A DNA stretch of 41,472 bases from a filamentous cyanobacterium CCT1. Its GTDB lineage: Bacteria; Cyanobacteriota; Cyanobacteriia; Phormidesmidales; Phormidesmidaceae. The notes under the pieces were generated by a model. The model searched no databases and was not told the origin of the DNA. It saw only the letters and a list, made by a program, of their open reading frames with translations. Positions 26,159 through 34,245 of the stretch are shown here, one piece after another. How positions within the stretch are numbered: the first letter of the stretch is position 1; every line of letters begins with the position of its first letter. The stretch lies in the NCBI GenBank assembly GCA_003017855.1, contig PYER01000025.1:1-41472 (forward strand), read 5' to 3'. The translations under genes were made by a program, and so were the position numbers.

Positions 26159-26333
26159 ATGACGCATTTACTAGTACAAGAAAAAAATCGCTTTGGGCAT
26201 GAGGATACACCTCAGACTAATTCTCTTCGCCTTTCCTCAGTTAACCATGCTCTGATTGCGATCGCGCAAGAAGTTACTGAGGCATGCTTACCCAATACAA
26301 ACTGACGAAATTGAAACAGGAGAAACAGAATGA
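26159..26333 (+). pseudogene. Small conserved protein, frameshifted copy B
   Basis: ATG 26159 begins MTHLLVQEKNRFGHEDTPQ, followed by the core NHALIAIAQEVTE, as in the small protein at 6993. The frame then breaks near 26280 and stops at 26305. The neighbouring frame continues HAYPIQTDEIETGETE to a TGA at 26331-26333, overlapping the SDR start (ATGA). The intact ancestor would have been translationally coupled to the SDR. Confidence 0.45.
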
Positions 26334-27085
26334 TACTGCAAGATAAAGTGGCGTTAGTGACTGGAGGCACATCAGGAATTGGTCGTGCAACAGCGATCGC
26401 ATTCGGTGCTGCTGGAGCAAAGGTAGTATTCTCAGGCAGACGCGATGCAGAAGGAGAAAAAACTGCCAAACTAATCCGTGAAACAGGTTCTGAATGTTTA
26501 TATTTCCATTCAGATGCTTCAAATGAGGAAGACATCAAAGCCTTAGTGCAAAAGACGGTTGAAACATACGGGCGACTCGACTATGCCTTCAATAATGCAG
26601 GCAGTGAAGGTTCCTTTAAACCTCTGCATGAACAAGTAATTGAAGATTTTGACAACCTGATGGCAATCAATGTTCGGGGACTGTTTTTGTGCATGAAGTA
26701 CGAAATTCAGCAAATGTTGTCTCAAGGATCTGGTGTGATCGTGAACAATTCGTCAGCGAGTGGTCTCGTTGCGTTCCCGGAAACTTCTCCTTACGTTGCC
26801 AGCAAGCATGCAGTAATGGGGCTAACACGCACTGCCGCACTTGACTATGCCAAACAGGGTATTCGGATCAATGCAGTCAATCCTGGTCCGATTGCGACTG
26901 ACATTATGGCTCGTGCCGCCGACCGGTGGGGCATCCCGTCCGATGAACTCGGGTCTATGGTTCCAATGGGTCGGATCGGTCAGGCAGCAGAAATTGCTCA
27001 AGCGGTTGTGTTTCTCTGCTCTGATGCTGCCAGCTACATCACTGGGCAACCCTTAGTGATCGATGGTGGATATACAGCAAGGTGA
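26330..27085 (+). CDS. SDR family oxidoreductase (glucose-1-dehydrogenase-like)
   Basis: The 251-residue classical SDR has TGGTSGIG at 11-18, NNAGSEG, Ser in NNSSASG, Tyr155/Lys159 in YVASK, and the C-terminal GQPLVIDGGY. An Arg pair after beta-2 (SGRRDAEG) suggests NADP use. The RBS CAGGAGAAACAG lies inside the overlapping small ORF. It is followed after about 60 bp by an MDR gene in the same direction. Substrate unknown. Confidence 0.9.
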   Translation: MILQDKVALVTGGTSGIGRATAIAFGAAGAKVVFSGRRDAEGEKTAKLIRETGSECLYFHSDASNEEDIKALVQKTVETYGRLDYAFNNAGSEGSFKPLHEQVIEDFDNLMAINVRGLFLCMKYEIQQMLSQGSGVIVNNSSASGLVAFPETSPYVASKHAVMGLTRTAALDYAKQGIRINAVNPGPIATDIMARAADRWGIPSDELGSMVPMGRIGQAAEIAQAVVFLCSDAASYITGQPLVIDGGYTAR

Positions 27086-27143
27086 TTGAAATAGTTCTAT
27101 CTAGAACATGAAACTGTAGCCCTCTACACACAAGGATATGGCG

Positions 27144-28088
27144 ATGCGTAGACTCGTGAGTTCACCAGATGCCGTTGGCAACCTCACCTCTCAAGACACT
27201 GAAGTTCCTACTCCGAAGGCTAACGAGTGCTTGATTCGCGTCAAGGCATTTTCGATGAATCGGGGCGAACTTAAGCGATCGCAAAATGACCCACTTGGCA
27301 CTCCAATTGGCTGGGATGTCGTTGGCGTTGTTGAACAAACAGCACAGGACGGTAGTGGCCCACCTATAGGGACAAAAATTGTTGCTCTCTCCCTCCGCTC
27401 GGAAGGCTGGGCAGAATATGTGGCAATTCCGACTCGCTTTCTGGCTATTATTCCCCAGGGCGTATCAGATACCGATGCCGCCACACTACCCGTCGCGGGG
27501 TTAACAGCACTGTATGCAGTGGAAAAGGGGTCTCGTTTACTAGGAAATCGGATGCTGATCACAGGGGCAACAGGGGGAGTGGGACTCTTCGCCATACAGT
27601 TTGCTCGGATGATGGGAGCTAGCGCCGTTGCCCAAATTCGTCAGCCAGCGCAAGAAGCATTTGTGCGAGATTACGGCGCGGATGAAGTGGTGATCACCGA
27701 AACCGGGCAAGAAGCCAAGCAGTTCGCGCCTTATCGACTGATTGTCGATGGAGTAGGAGGTGAATTGGTCGGGACGCTAACTGCGTTTTTGGCTCAAGGA
27801 GGCACCTGCGTTTGTTATGGCAGTAGCAGCGGTAACGAGATGAAGCTGTCTCTTGCAGACTTCTATTCCGAGAATGGAGGACAGCGCACGCTTTACGGGT
27901 TCACGCTGTACACCGAAGTAGAGATGGAGAGCGCTAGTTCTGGGCTGGCTCGTCTGCTGAGGTTAGTTGAGCAGGGGCGGCTCAAAACGCACATCGATCG
28001 AGCAGTTTCGTGGCGTGAAGCAGGCGTAACAGCGGCTGATTTGATCGGGCGCAGATTTTCAGGTAAGGCTGTGTTGCATGTGGACTAA
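27144..28088 (+). CDS. Zinc-independent MDR / quinone oxidoreductase-like protein
   Basis: From ATG 27144 (AAGGA seven bases upstream; the ATG at 27138 is too close to it) the protein is 314 residues. It shows the GroES-like N-terminal part (IRVKAFSMNRGELKRSQ, GWDVVGVVE) and Rossmann motif ITGATGGVGLFAIQFAR. No catalytic or structural zinc Cys clusters are present, as in quinone oxidoreductases. It probably reduces quinones or enones with NADPH. It sits between the SDR and an SDR relic. Confidence 0.88.
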   Translation: MRRLVSSPDAVGNLTSQDTEVPTPKANECLIRVKAFSMNRGELKRSQNDPLGTPIGWDVVGVVEQTAQDGSGPPIGTKIVALSLRSEGWAEYVAIPTRFLAIIPQGVSDTDAATLPVAGLTALYAVEKGSRLLGNRMLITGATGGVGLFAIQFARMMGASAVAQIRQPAQEAFVRDYGADEVVITETGQEAKQFAPYRLIVDGVGGELVGTLTAFLAQGGTCVCYGSSSGNEMKLSLADFYSENGGQRTLYGFTLYTEVEMESASSGLARLLRLVEQGRLKTHIDRAVSWREAGVTAADLIGRRFSGKAVLHVD

Positions 28089-28090
28089 TT

Positions 28091-28375
28091 GCCAAAGCGA
28101 GTATTCGCATCAATGCTGTTGCACCAGCGGCAATCGAAACAGATATGTTTGAAGCAGCTACAGGTGGGCAGGATGAAGTCAAAGCTTACATGGTAAGACT
28201 TCACCCGATCGGACGAGTTAGCTTACCGCTTGAAGTTGCAAATGCAGTTTTGTTTTTATCATCTGGCATGGCATCGTTCGTAACAGGTGAAACGTTGATA
28301 GTAGATGGCGGATATATAGCAAAACAGTCGATTGGCAATGCAAAATATTGCAGTGCTCGAATGCGCGATAGCTAG
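28091..28375 (+). pseudogene. SDR oxidoreductase, C-terminal fragment
   Basis: The frame from 28091 reads AKASIRINAVAPAAIETDMF, later GRVSLPLEVANAVLFLSSGM, then VTGETLIVDGGYIA. This is the last third of a classical SDR. It starts just after the MDR stop with no start codon, cofactor domain or active site. It could be the target of an earlier recombination with the MDR gene. Confidence 0.65.
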
Positions 28376-28515
28376 CTTCTGCCTGTTTTTTTGAGCAAAT
28401 TGCCAATCTTTTCACCATGCAAACAATTACAAGTCCAACCCTTAAAGCCAAGCACAAAGGCTTAACACATAGCCGACTACAGCAAGTAATCAGCTATATT
28501 CGTACTCACCTTGAT

Positions 28516-28539
28516 TCGGCAGAGCCGACGCTACGCGAA
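28516..28539 (+). repeat. 24-bp in-frame insertion resembling a small dispersed repeat
   Basis: Compared with the intact AraC gene, 24 nt (TCGGCAGAGCCGACGC onward) are inserted between Asp and Arg codons, adding eight residues without a frame change. Its GC-rich, partly palindromic CTACGCGAA content is typical of cyanobacterial short dispersed repeats. Confidence 0.5.
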
Positions 28540-28700
28540 CGAGATTTGTCACTGACTGAGCTTGCAGAAGTGATCAATATTAGCCCGACTTACTTTGCGG
28601 GTTTATTTAAGCAAACAATGGGAATTTCTCCCCGCCAGTACGTGATTCAACAGCGCGTGGAACAGGCAAAGTTGATGCTATCGAAAACAGATTTGGCGAT

Positions 28701-28725
28701 AACCCTTCGGGATAGCTTCGCTTAC
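28701..28725 (+). repeat. 25-bp insertion at the same site as the one at 2953
   Basis: Starts AACCCTTCGGGATAGC. It splits GCGATCGC between T and C, exactly as the different 25-bp insertion in the AraC relic at 2858-3074. It shifts the frame and kills the second HTH. Confidence 0.5.
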
Positions 28726-28828
28726 CGCAGACATTGCCCTACAAGTCGGCTTCTCCAGTCAAAGCCATTTAACACAGTACATCAAGCGATTCACTGGAAA
28801 GACCCCTAAGCAGATTCGCTAGCACCAT

Positions 28829-28874
28829 AAGAATCTGAAAGAAATCGAGCCTTGAAACTCATTATATTGAAGTT
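28829..28874 (+). promoter_or_regulatory. AraC-linked operator module, copy 4 (one repeat deleted)
   Basis: A single AAGAATCTG lies at 28829-28837, and TATTGAAGTT at 28865-28874 begins 36 bp later, as in the other modules. The first repeat is missing, so that the stop codon is followed by the CACCAT that precedes repeat 2 in copy 1. The pirin gene is downstream. Confidence 0.5.
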
Positions 28875-28942
28875 AAGTTAGGCAAGAATCTGAAGCGGCA
28901 ACGGAATTAAGATTGTACCTTTGTCCACGACGTCAACTCAGA

Positions 28943-29851
28943 ATGGATCGTACAAAAATGAGCATTCAGCAATTGATCACGCCTGAAAAGCACGACTTGG
29001 GTGAGTTTAGCGTACAGCGCATCTTGCCGAGTGAAACCCTAAAAATGGTTGGGCCTTTCATTTTCTTCGATCACTTAGGCCCGGCTATTTTCCCGGCTGG
29101 AAAAGGCGTCGATGTTAGACCCCATCCACATATCAACTTAGCGACGGTTACCTATTTGTTTGAAGGAAGCCTTCTGCATAGAGATAGTCTAGGTACAGTA
29201 CAAGAGATCTTTCCGGGCGAGGTGAACTGGATGACAGCGGGCAAAGGTATTGTTCATTCTGAGCGATCGCCCGAGAGCTTCAGAGAGAAAGAATCCACTC
29301 TTCACGGCATTCAAACCTGGATTGCTCTCCCCGAAAGCGCTGAAGAAGTTGAACCCAGCTTTTCCCATTATCCGGCGACTGATTTACCGAGGTGGATTCA
29401 AACAGGCACCAGCGCGACCTTGATCGCCGGTAGCTACCAGTCTCACCAATCACCCGTTAAAACCTACTCTGCGACTCTTTACCTAGCGCTCGTTTTCACG
29501 GAGGGTAGTCAATTTCAACTAGCGCCAACAGAAGGTTTAGAAAGGGCAGTTTATAGCGTCACATCCGGTCTATTCGTAAATGGAGAGCCGTTAGAGCCCT
29601 ATCGTCTAGCCGTTCTAGCAACCGATGAATCAGTAGATATCCGGGCGGGGGCTGAGGCAAAAGCAATGATTATCGGCGGGGCACCAGTGGGCGATCGCAC
29701 AAAGTACTGGAATTTTGTGTCGAGCCGCCCAGCGCGTATCGAGCAGGCAAAACGAGATTGGCAAGACCGGCGGTTCCCGGCGGTTCCTGCCGAAACAGAA
29801 TTCATTCCGCTCCCTGATAATTCAGATCACGTAGTAGCGCAACCCCTCTGA
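28943..29851 (+). CDS. Pirin family protein
   Basis: From ATG 28943 the protein is 302 residues; ATG 28958 (MSIQQL) is also possible, as neither has a good RBS. The N-terminal cupin has the metal-binding set in RPHPHINLATVTYLFEG and IVHSERSPE (His, His, His, Glu). The C-terminal cupin follows (LYLALVFTEGSQFQLAP). Bacterial pirins include quercetin dioxygenases and redox-sensing cofactors. It is downstream of the damaged AraC copy and module 4, so AraC-type control may once have applied. Confidence 0.9.
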   Translation: MDRTKMSIQQLITPEKHDLGEFSVQRILPSETLKMVGPFIFFDHLGPAIFPAGKGVDVRPHPHINLATVTYLFEGSLLHRDSLGTVQEIFPGEVNWMTAGKGIVHSERSPESFREKESTLHGIQTWIALPESAEEVEPSFSHYPATDLPRWIQTGTSATLIAGSYQSHQSPVKTYSATLYLALVFTEGSQFQLAPTEGLERAVYSVTSGLFVNGEPLEPYRLAVLATDESVDIRAGAEAKAMIIGGAPVGDRTKYWNFVSSRPARIEQAKRDWQDRRFPAVPAETEFIPLPDNSDHVVAQPL

Positions 29852-29968
29852 GCTGAAGATAGTTGAGCTTTTTTGCTGAGCGAGGGAACAGCAGCTTAAC
29901 TCGTAAAGCAAGACTTTCTACTATTTCGGATTAAGTCTATTTCATTCTCAAAACGCGTGGGAAATGAT

Positions 29969-30991
29969 ATGGAAGTTGGAATTGACAGTTTTGCCTCGGT
30001 TGGAACGAGTAAAAATGGTGAAACGGCGGATGCCGCGCAGTCTGTCGCCGAACTGCTGGAGAGAATAGAGCAGGCGGATCGCTCCGGCTTGGATATCTTC
30101 GGTATCGGCGAGCATCATCGGCATGAATTTTTAGATTCGGCAAACGCAGTTATTCTCGCCGCTGCCGCCGCACGCACCGAGCGCATCCGTCTGACCAGCG
30201 CGGTTACGGTGCTGAGCGCAGCTGACCCGGTGCGCGTGTTTCAACAATTCGCTACGCTCGATTTGATTTCAAAAGGTCGCGCCGAAATGGTTGTCGGGCG
30301 CGGCTCGTTCACCGAGGCCTTTCCGCTATTCGGATTTAGTCTCGGCGATTACGACGAGATTTTCGCTGAAAAGCTCGACCTCTTGCTCAAAATTCGGGAC
30401 AATGAAACGGTCGATTGGTCGGGTAGATTTCGCCCCGCGCTGGAAAACCAGGCGATTTATCCGCGTCCGCTGCAAAAGCCGTTTCCCATCTGGCTCGGGG
30501 TCGGCGGTACGCCGCAATCCTTCCGCCGCGCCGGAATGCTTGGACTGCCGCTCGTGGTCGCCATTATCGGCGGCGAAACGCATCGCTTTCGCTCGCTTAT
30601 AGATTTATACCGCAGTGCTGGAGAGTACGCCGGGCACGCGCCCGAAACATTGAAAGTTTCACTGCATTCAATCGGTTATGTCGCTGACACGACCGAACAA
30701 GCCGTTGAGGAGTTCTTTCCAGGCTACGCCGAAACCTTCACTAAAATCGGCAGAGAGAGAGGCTGGCCGCCGGTTACGCGCGCTGCTTTTGACGCGCAGC
30801 GCAGTGCGACTGGCGCATTACTGGTCGGCAGTCCCGAAGAAGTGGCGGAGAAAGTCCTCCGTCACAGCGAATCGCTTGGCGGCATTTCGAGAGTCACGTT
30901 TCAAATGGACAATGCGCAGATGAACCACGCCCAACTGATGCGCTCCATTGAACTGATTGGAATGCGAATGTTGCCACTCTTGAACAATTAA
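29969..30991 (+). CDS. LLM-class flavin-dependent oxidoreductase
   Basis: From ATG 29969 (GGGA upstream; GTG 29957 is the alternative) the protein is 340 residues. Luciferase-like TIM-barrel motifs are present: LDIFGIGEHHRHEF, RLTSAVTVLSAADPVRVFQQ, GRAEMVVGRGS, and WLGVGGTPQSF. These enzymes use FMN (or F420) for monooxygenation or reduction. The GC content is higher than in nearby genes, suggesting separate origin. It reads in the same direction as pirin and RidA-B. Confidence 0.9.
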   Translation: MEVGIDSFASVGTSKNGETADAAQSVAELLERIEQADRSGLDIFGIGEHHRHEFLDSANAVILAAAAARTERIRLTSAVTVLSAADPVRVFQQFATLDLISKGRAEMVVGRGSFTEAFPLFGFSLGDYDEIFAEKLDLLLKIRDNETVDWSGRFRPALENQAIYPRPLQKPFPIWLGVGGTPQSFRRAGMLGLPLVVAIIGGETHRFRSLIDLYRSAGEYAGHAPETLKVSLHSIGYVADTTEQAVEEFFPGYAETFTKIGRERGWPPVTRAAFDAQRSATGALLVGSPEEVAEKVLRHSESLGGISRVTFQMDNAQMNHAQLMRSIELIGMRMLPLLNN

Positions 30992-31140
30992 AATGTGCTC
31001 ACGATCTTAGGAAACCTAGCCATCGTTCTATATATAGCTCAAAAGAAACATTGGTTGAAATTGAGGCAACCGCGTCATTCTAGTTTAGATACTCAAAAAT
31101 ATGAATTTACAAACAGCTCAAACCACTACTAAGGAACACC

Positions 31141-31542
31141 ATGAATAAGCCCAAGTTTTTTGTTACCCCTGGTTATGGGGAATACATGCTGAATAACTTG
31201 CATTACTCGCAAGCGGTCAAAATTGGCGATCGCGTGGAGATATCCGGTCAGGGCGGCTGGGATGACAACCTGCAAATTCCCGAACTGCTTGCGGATGAGA
31301 TTACTCAAGCGTTTCGGAACGTGGAGCGAACCTTGGCAACTGCCGGTGCGGGTTGGGAGCACGTCGTCCACGTTAATTCCTACCATTCTGGCGGGCTTCC
31401 CCCAGAGGTTAATGAGGTGATGGTCAGGCTATATCGCCACTACATGCCCAACCACGCCCCCATTTGGACACAGGTAGGAGTCGCGGCGCTTGGACTGCCA
31501 ACAATGCGGATTGAAATTCGCGTTACGGCAATTGTTCCGTGA
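31141..31542 (+). CDS. RidA family protein (copy B)
   Basis: The 133-residue protein differs from copy A (15259) at only a minority of positions, with the same length and same AAGGAACACC leader. Conserved points include SGQGGWDD, QAFRNVERTL, NHAPIWTQVGVAALGLPTMR and the catalytic-type Arg in RIEIRVTAI. It probably detoxifies reactive imines or binds small ligands. It is followed by an MDR gene whose start lies about 100 bp downstream. Confidence 0.9.
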   Translation: MNKPKFFVTPGYGEYMLNNLHYSQAVKIGDRVEISGQGGWDDNLQIPELLADEITQAFRNVERTLATAGAGWEHVVHVNSYHSGGLPPEVNEVMVRLYRHYMPNHAPIWTQVGVAALGLPTMRIEIRVTAIVP

Positions 31543-31646
31543 GTTTTGCACAAGCGGCAACGGGCTATTTCGAAGTTAGAGAGTTACCTCCGCTGAGTGA
31601 TATCGAAATCCCATCACTGTTTATTCGAAAAGGAGAGTTGGCACAG

Positions 31647-32615
31647 ATGGAATCTATGAAGGCAGCCGTATTAACTGCATTTGGTGATGCTGAGAAGTTT
31701 GAGATTCAAACGGTTTCCATACCAACACTGAAGGCGAATCAGGTATTAGTCAGAGTTTGTGCAACCTCGATTAACCCAGTCGATTACCAAACTCGTCGTG
31801 GTGATTACAAGGAACTGGTTCAACTACCCGCCATCCTTGGAGTCGATGTTTCAGGGGTGATTGAGGCAATTGGCGAAGCTGTGACTGATTTCAAAGTGGG
31901 AGACAACGTGTATTACTCGCCGCAAATTTTTGGGGAATTCGGTAGCTACGCTCAGTATCATGTGGCTGATGCAGCGATTATTGCCTTGAAGCCTGCAAAT
32001 CTATCGCACATTGAAGCCGCTTCTTTTCCGCTTGCAGGCGGAACGGCTTGGGATTGTCTAGTGTCTCGGGGCAATCTACAAGTTGGTGAAACAGTTCTCA
32101 TCCATGCGGGTGCGGGTGGAGTGGGTTCGATCGCAGTTCAACTCGCCAAAGCGATCGGGGCATACGTTTTTGCGACGTGTAGTTCTAGAAACCGAGATTT
32201 TGTGACAGAACTGGGCGCAGATCGGGTGATTGACTACAAAAATGAAGATTATGTAGAAGTCATTCGTCAAGAAACAAATGGACTGGGTGTGGATTTAGTT
32301 CTAGATACGATCGGCGGAGAAACAATCCAGCGTAGTCTGGGAATCATTCGTCCATTTGGCAGGCTTACAAGCATTGTAGACATTGCAATACCGCAATCGC
32401 TTCTTGAAGCATGGGGTAAGAATCTGACGATTCATTTTGTTTTTTCACCCCAGTACCGAGCAAAATTAGAGTCTTTGACAAAACTCATCGAGCGTCATCA
32501 GCTTCGCCCAGTGATTGATTCAGTATTTTCTTGGGATCAGGTCGTTCTGGCACATCAGCATCTAGAGCAAGGAGGAACACGGGGCAAAGTCGTGCTGAAA
32601 TTTACAGAAAATTAG
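31647..32615 (+). CDS. NADP-dependent MDR oxidoreductase (quinone reductase-like)
   Basis: From ATG 31647 (AAAGGAGAG upstream; ATG 31656 also possible) the protein is 322 residues. It has GroES-like segment SINPVDYQTRRGDY, GVDVSGVIEAIGEAV, Rossmann motif IHAGAGGVGSIAVQLAK and the closing GGTRGKVVLKF. No zinc ligands are present. It should reduce quinones or activated double bonds with NADPH. An in-frame extension to GTG 31539 overlaps the RidA stop and is unlike the family. Confidence 0.9.
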   Translation: MESMKAAVLTAFGDAEKFEIQTVSIPTLKANQVLVRVCATSINPVDYQTRRGDYKELVQLPAILGVDVSGVIEAIGEAVTDFKVGDNVYYSPQIFGEFGSYAQYHVADAAIIALKPANLSHIEAASFPLAGGTAWDCLVSRGNLQVGETVLIHAGAGGVGSIAVQLAKAIGAYVFATCSSRNRDFVTELGADRVIDYKNEDYVEVIRQETNGLGVDLVLDTIGGETIQRSLGIIRPFGRLTSIVDIAIPQSLLEAWGKNLTIHFVFSPQYRAKLESLTKLIERHQLRPVIDSVFSWDQVVLAHQHLEQGGTRGKVVLKFTEN

Positions 32616-32687
32616 ACTAACTTACGGAGTTGGTAATTGCCAAACGGATCGGAGTTTGATTTTGTATTAAACAGAAGAGCGATTCAA

Positions 32688-32741
32688 ATGTCAGCCAAAA
32701 ATAAAGCAATCTTGGAAGAGACAAACGCGGCGATCGCTGAA
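32688..32741 (+). pseudogene. NTF2/SnoaL-like protein, N-terminal remnant
   Basis: The 18 codons read MSAKNKAILEETNAAIAE, the usual start of a ketosteroid-isomerase-related SnoaL-like protein. After this the sequence is unrelated. It happens to be in frame with the hydrolase at 32910 but is separated from it by unrelated codons. It complements the C-terminal scrap at 3909. Confidence 0.4.
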
Positions 32742-32909
32742 GTAATAATGACAGATTCTTGTCGTTCTGAAGTGACGGTAGGCATGGATGCTTGCCCCAT
32801 CTTGAAGTCTGCTTTAGGCAGCATTGTTAAGACGGTGCTCGATCGTTGCATAGCAATTGCAGTGCAACAGACAAAAACACATCATCAATTTACAACGGAG
32901 AAACCTCTC

Positions 32910-33746
32910 ATGCCTTACATTACTGTTGGTCAAGAAAACTCTGCAAATATTGATATTTACTACGAAGATCTGGGAACAGGACAACCGATTGTTCTGATTC
33001 ATGGATTTCCATTGAACGGACATTCCTGGGAAAAGCAGGTCTTAGTTTTACTGAACGCAGGATATCGAGTAATTACCTACGATCGCCGAGGATTTGGTGC
33101 TTCTAGCCAACCCTCACTTGGCTACGACTACGACACCTTTGCAGCAGATTTGAACGTGCTGATGACCAAACTTGACTTGCATGATGCTGTGCTGGTCGGC
33201 TTCTCAATGGGAACAGGTGAAGTCACGCGCTATCTTGGCAAATATGGCTCAGAGCGGGTGCAAAAAGCCGTGCTGATGGCTCCCGTGCCGCCCTTTTTGC
33301 TGAAGACCGACGATAATCCTGAAGGCGTTGATCAAAGCGTTTTTGATGGCATTATGAAAGCGATCGTCGAAGACCGTCCAGCCTACTTTTCTGCATTTTT
33401 CAGAGAATTCTTCAATGTGGATGTACTGCTGGACGATCGCATTAGCAACGAAGCCATTCAGGCAAGCTGGAATGTGGCAGCAGGGGCTTCTGCTAAAGGG
33501 ACTTTGGACTGTGTACCATCCTGGCTCACCGATTTCCGCGATGAGCTGCCCCGCATTGACGTGCCAACCCTAATTATCCATGGCGATGCCGATCGCATTT
33601 TACCGCTGGAGTCTACCGCAGCAAGACTGCCAAAGCTAATCAAAAACAGTGAGCTTATTGTCATTCCTGGCGGGCCGCACGCCATCAACTGGACTCACGC
33701 TGATCAGGTCAATCCCGCGTTGCTGAACTTTCTTCAGCAGGAATAA
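32910..33746 (+). CDS. Alpha/beta hydrolase (non-heme chloroperoxidase-like)
   Basis: From ATG 32910 (GGAG ten bases upstream) the protein is 278 residues, the normal length of this family. The motifs are IVLIHGFPLNGHSWEKQ (oxyanion), TYDRRGFGASS, nucleophile Ser in VGFSMGTGE, acid in IHGDADRILP and His in GGPHAINWTH. Such cofactor-free hydrolases act as esterases or perhydrolases. In-frame codons up to 32637 include the SnoaL-like scrap and are not part of the protein. It is the last gene of the redox cluster before the transposon. Confidence 0.9.
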   Translation: MPYITVGQENSANIDIYYEDLGTGQPIVLIHGFPLNGHSWEKQVLVLLNAGYRVITYDRRGFGASSQPSLGYDYDTFAADLNVLMTKLDLHDAVLVGFSMGTGEVTRYLGKYGSERVQKAVLMAPVPPFLLKTDDNPEGVDQSVFDGIMKAIVEDRPAYFSAFFREFFNVDVLLDDRISNEAIQASWNVAAGASAKGTLDCVPSWLTDFRDELPRIDVPTLIIHGDADRILPLESTAARLPKLIKNSELIVIPGGPHAINWTHADQVNPALLNFLQQE

Positions 33747-34245
33747 TCAGTCATCCGAATACCCCAAAGTCATGATTCAGGCTAGATCCATAGGTCTACC
33801 TCTACCCATCCACTCCCTACCCATCCACCCCCATGCTCAACCAACAGCCCAACCTCACGCCATGGCCACCCCCCAGCGATCCCTCCCTGGTGCCGCCACC
33901 CCTGTTCTTGCGGGTATTAGACGACACTGAACGTGGGGATGACAACAGCTAGATAGGCGGGAGAGCGCTACTCCCTGCCACTATGAACCGGGCGTTAACC
34001 GGAGCTATCAGGAGTTCGTTGAGCACTATCAGGTGGCCATCCTGCCCGCTCGGCCCTATAAACCTCGGCACATGAAGCAACGCAGGAGAACAACATGCTG
34101 TATGAAAATTGATTTCTCTGAACGTCTTTGGCGATCGCAAGTTGAGCGATGGGCGGATGTAGAGCGAAAAAATAAGTGACATTGAGTTCGGCCAGCCGAG
34201 CCTGTTGGCTTAGCTGACTTTTGCGCTGACAACACCAGTGGCTGA
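33747..34245 (+). other. Gene-poor stretch between hydrolase and transposon end
   Basis: No intact gene. A short tandem repeat (CTACCCATCCAC twice) is at about 33797-33824. A 39-codon ORF (33832-33951, MLNQQPNLTPWPPPSDPS start) has no recognised relatives. An IS21 istA scrap follows at 33976, then unassigned sequence up to the transposon left end at 34246. Confidence 0.45.
33976..34077 (+). pseudogene. IS21-type transposase (IstA) remnant
   Basis: The frame reads [20 protein letters not shown], then [14 protein letters not shown], the segment around the third catalytic acid of IS21 IstA transposases (YEP...Y.EFAEHY.V...PARP.KP). It starts and ends abruptly. It shows earlier insertion activity at the site next to the CAST left end. 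Confidence 0.55.

Larger units (their letters stand above)
28417..28822 (+). pseudogene. AraC-family regulator, truncated and frameshifted
   Basis: The protein starts MQTITSPTLKAKHKG and goes straight into the HTH region (LQQVISYIRTHL), so the sensor domain is missing. It contains an in-frame 24-nt insertion (28516-28539, SAEPTLRE) and a 25-nt insertion (28701-28725) that breaks the frame after KTDLAI. Beyond it, the proper end (ADIALQVGFSSQSHL to KTPKQIR) continues in another frame to TAG 28820-28822. As it reads now, an aberrant 130-residue product ends at 28809. Confidence 0.75.

Noticed and set aside
31539-31646. GTG start at 31539 for the MDR gene, overlapping RidA
   Set aside because: The extra 36 residues do not resemble MDR proteins, and ATG 31647 has AAAGGAGAG upstream.
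32637-32909. N-terminal extension of the alpha/beta hydrolase
   Set aside because: Family members start at the equivalent of 32910, which has an RBS; the extension contains an NTF2-like scrap and unrelated codons.
33832-33951. 39-codon proline-rich ORF before the transposon
   Set aside because: No RBS of note, no recognisable relatives and located in a decayed stretch; kept only as a remark.
34130-34245. tRNA gene as the CAST attachment site next to the left end
   Set aside because: No cloverleaf or T-loop consensus could be found in the bases before 34246; a tRNA, if used, may be at the unseen right end.
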